In this document: positions 5,146 through 6,627 of the stretch, piece by piece
Layout: the number at the start of each line of letters is the position of its first letter
Numbering within the stretch: the first letter of the stretch is position 1
Origin: an uncultured Xanthobacteraceae bacterium
Lineage (GTDB): Bacteria; Pseudomonadota; Alphaproteobacteria; Rhizobiales; Xanthobacteraceae
Assembly: GCA_955652195.1 (NCBI GenBank)
Contig: CATPBC010000155.1
Location: 1-6,627 of the forward strand
Reading direction: 5' to 3'
Length of the DNA: 6,627 nt
Notes under the pieces: model-generated
Told to the model about the DNA's origin: nothing
Database searches by the model: none
Seen by the model: the letters and a program-made list of their open reading frames with translations, nothing else
Made by a program: the position numbers and the translations under genes

Positions 5146-6234
5146 ATGACCAACATCGACATCTTCTCGCCGTTGCGGCTTGGCCCCTTGCAATTGCCCA
5201 ACCGAGTTGTGATGGCGCCGATGACGCGCAATCGCGCCGGCCGTGGCAATGCGCCCGGTCCGCTCAATGCGACCTATTACGCCCAGCGCGCCAGCGCCGG
5301 ACTGATCATCAGTGAGGCCACGCAAATATCGCCGCAGGGTCTCGGCTATCCGGGCACGCCGGGCATCCACAGCTCCGAACAGGTCGCCGGCTGGAAAGGC
5401 GTGACTGACGCGGTGCACGCGGCCGGCGGGCGCATGTTCCTACAGCTCTGGCATGTCGGGCGGATTTCGCATCCGTCATTGCAGCCCCACGGCGCGCTGC
5501 CGGTGGCGCCGTCGGCGATAGCTCCGACCGGCCAGGCGATGACGGCGGACGGCATGAAGCCCTTTGTCACGCCGCGCGCGCTCGAGACATCCGAGATTGC
5601 CGGAATCGTCGAGGATTACCGGCACGGCGCGCGCAACGCCCGCGCGGCCGGATTCGATGGCGTCGAACTGCATGGCGCCAACGGCTACCTCATCGATCAG
5701 TTTCTGCGCGATGGCGCCAACCGGCGCACCGATCGCTATGGCGGCGATGCGCTAAACCGCGCTCGCTTTCTCATTGAGATCACCGAGGCGGTCGTCGGCG
5801 AATGGGGCGCCGAGCGCGTCGGCGTGCGGCTCTCCCCGACCAATCCGTTCAACGATATGCGCGACAGCAATCCGGCCGCGACATTCGCCACCGCGGTCGG
5901 CGAACTCAATCGCTTCGGCCTTGCCTATCTGCACGTGGTCGAGCCCGCCGCCAGCGATCCGGTGCCAGCCGGCGAAGTGCCGGACATCCGTTTCTTCCGC
6001 AAACATTGGCGCGGCGCGCTGATCGGCAACAAAGGCTACGACCTCGCGCGCGCCAATGCCGTGATCCGCGACGGCTGCGCCGACCTGGTTTCGTTCGCGG
6101 TGCTGTTTCTCGCCAACCCCGATTTGCCGATCCGTTTTCGCCGCGGCGGTCCATTCAATCCGCCGGACCGCAAGACGTTTTATGGCGGCGCGGCCGCGGG
6201 CTATACCGATTATCCCCCAATCGGCGCTGAATAA
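5146..6234 (+). CDS. Old Yellow Enzyme-family ene-reductase (NemA-like)
   Basis: This encodes 362 residues, the usual length for a classical OYE/N-ethylmaleimide reductase, a cytosolic FMN enzyme that reduces activated C=C bonds or nitro compounds with NAD(P)H. The N-terminal IFSPLRLGPLQLPNRVVMAP with MTR (26-28; Thr27 near the flavin) is typical. Other marks are FLQLWHVGRISHP (98-110; Gln100), VELHGANGYLIDQFLRDG (173-190, with the substrate-binding His176/Asn179 pair and Tyr181), NRRTDRYGG (192-200), VGVRLSP (225-231; Arg229) and the family ending FYGGAAAGYTDYPP (345-358). One oddity is SFAVLFLANPDL (316-327): most relatives have FGR(P/D)FIANPDL, so the phosphate-contacting Gly-Arg is Ala318-Val319 here. 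An in-frame TAA at 5131-5133 fixes the start; there is no ribosome binding site in the 12 nt between. Nearby hairpins suggest its own transcription unit. The natural substrate is unknown. Confidence 0.94.
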   Translation: MTNIDIFSPLRLGPLQLPNRVVMAPMTRNRAGRGNAPGPLNATYYAQRASAGLIISEATQISPQGLGYPGTPGIHSSEQVAGWKGVTDAVHAAGGRMFLQLWHVGRISHPSLQPHGALPVAPSAIAPTGQAMTADGMKPFVTPRALETSEIAGIVEDYRHGARNARAAGFDGVELHGANGYLIDQFLRDGANRRTDRYGGDALNRARFLIEITEAVVGEWGAERVGVRLSPTNPFNDMRDSNPAATFATAVGELNRFGLAYLHVVEPAASDPVPAGEVPDIRFFRKHWRGALIGNKGYDLARANAVIRDGCADLVSFAVLFLANPDLPIRFRRGGPFNPPDRKTFYGGAAAGYTDYPPIGAE

Positions 6235-6243
6235 GCGATCTTT

Positions 6244-6259
6244 CGCTGATTTATCAGCG
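6244..6259 (+). terminator. Short hairpin after the ene-reductase
   Basis: CGCTGA (6244-6249) pairs with TCAGCG (6254-6259) around TTTA, 9 nt past the stop. An overlapping alternative is AGCGA (6234-6238) with TCGCT (6243-6247). Stems are short and no T-run follows, so termination is only possible. Confidence 0.3.
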
Positions 6260-6281
6260 TCTTACATGGAAAACGTAATTC

Positions 6282-6297
6282 TGTGACTGCGGTCACT
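6282..6297. promoter_or_regulatory. CRP-like palindrome TGTGA-N6-TCACT
   Basis: TGTGACTGCGGTCACT matches the CRP consensus half-sites TGTGA-N6-TCACA at 9 of 10 positions. Its centre (6289/6290) lies 41.5 bp before 6331; a TAGGGT at 6319-6324 would serve as a weak -10 (3/6) for that start, the geometry of a class II activator site. It precedes the 39-residue gene at 6368. Which CRP/FNR-family protein would bind is unknown. Confidence 0.4.
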
Positions 6298-6367
6298 TCC
6301 GAATGCCAGATCGAGGCTTAGGGTTGTGAGCATGGTTAATGAACGGATCGCGACGGGGAGCACAGCA

Positions 6368-6487
6368 ATGATCGCCACCCTGAAATTTCTAAACCGCATC
6401 ACCAACGAAGTGTTCGAGTCGCAGATGCAGCGTGCCGCGCAAAGGATTTGCGAACGGCAACAGTATTTCATCCGCCGCGTGGCTTAA
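6368..6487 (+). CDS. 39-residue basic small protein, unknown function
   Basis: A small ORF, MIATLKFLNRITNEVFESQM followed by 19 further residues ending QQYFIRRVA, stops at TAA 6485-6487. GGGGAG at 6355-6360 lies 7 nt before the ATG, a good ribosome binding site, and a CRP-like palindrome lies 71 bp upstream. The composition is basic and aromatic (Arg-rich second half, one Cys), and most of it should form an amphipathic helix; it is not hydrophobic enough for a clear membrane segment. An in-frame ATG at 6332 would add 12 residues (MVNERIATGSTA) but lacks a well-spaced ribosome binding site. I do not recognise a family. The combination of a good start region and protein-like composition makes it more likely real than chance. 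Confidence 0.55.
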   Translation: MIATLKFLNRITNEVFESQMQRAAQRICERQQYFIRRVA

Positions 6488-6519
6488 TGCCCGCGCATGA
6501 CGACAGAGGAAATAGCCGC

Positions 6520-6627
6520 TCACACCTCCAACCTCTTCGCCAGATCTTCGAGATCTTTCACCGCAATATCGACCGCAACCGTCGGCGCCGCCTCACCGCG
6601 GCCCGGACCATGCTCATTCGGCCGCGC
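6520..6627 (-). CDS. C-terminal 35 codons of an unrecognised gene
   Basis: Read on the minus strand from the right window edge, an open frame ends EAAPTVAVDIAVKDLEDLAK then RLEV and a TGA stop at 6520-6522. The last 20 residues have the alternating pattern of a strand followed by an amphipathic helix, and codon third positions are G/C-rich as in the neighbouring genes. It converges on the 39-residue gene with a 32-nt gap, in which I see no clear hairpin. The fragment is too short to name a family. Confidence 0.45.
   Translation of the reverse strand, partial: ARPNEHGPGRGEAAPTVAVDIAVKDLEDLAKRLEV

Noticed and set aside
5117..6242. 10-bp direct repeat AAGCGATCTT flanking the ene-reductase (5117-5126 and 6233-6242), suggestive of a mobile-element target duplication
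   Set aside because: Many 10-mers repeat by chance in a window of this size, no terminal inverted repeats or transposase are present, and the second copy overlaps the stop codon.

Overview
This window looks like chromosomal DNA of a GC-rich alphaproteobacterium. The strongly G/C-biased third codon positions, the style of the proteins and the short HTH segment of the second gene point to the Bradyrhizobiaceae/Xanthobacteraceae part of the Hyphomicrobiales. This is a judgement from sequence style, not from a marker gene. I see no rRNA, tRNA, insertion sequence, prophage or CRISPR array.

Layout. (1) 3-308, +: C-terminal part of an isocitrate/isopropylmalate-type dehydrogenase. (2) 309-596: non-coding or leader region with two overlapping, mutually exclusive hairpins, a separate 9-bp hairpin and a possible 41-codon ORF. 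(3) 597-1988, +: a 463-residue protein joining an N-terminal helix-turn-helix-like segment to a Rossmann methyltransferase-like domain; its function is unrecognised. (4) 1989-2121: a long imperfect palindrome and a promoter-like region. (5) 2122-2430, +: a YciI-family protein, probably leaderless. (6) 2431-2462: a hairpin that exactly fills the gap between two convergent genes. (7) 2463-3599, -: a luciferase-like (LLM) flavin monooxygenase resembling RutA. (8) 3600-3742: a divergent promoter region. (9) 3743-5005, +: a LivK-type periplasmic substrate-binding protein with a clear signal peptide. (10) 5006-5145: hairpins and palindromes. (11) 5146-6234, +: an Old Yellow Enzyme-family ene-reductase. 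(12) 6368-6487, +: a 39-residue basic small protein with a good ribosome binding site and a CRP-like palindrome upstream. (13) 6520-6627, -: the last 35 codons of an unrecognised gene running in from the right.

How it fits together. The genes look like independent units rather than one operon; nearly every gap holds its own hairpin or promoter-like sequence. The only suggestive pairing is the divergent flavin monooxygenase and substrate-binding protein, which could be uptake and oxidative breakdown of the same compound. The ene-reductase downstream could belong to the same metabolic theme, but it has its own upstream palindromes. No permease or ATPase subunits for the binding protein are in the window.

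I did not find convincing evidence of a new multi-gene system. The points most worth a second look are the HTH-methyltransferase fusion, the substituted Gly-Arg position of the ene-reductase, the two genes whose -10-like box lies directly before the start codon with no ribosome binding site, and the 39-residue gene with its CRP-like site.
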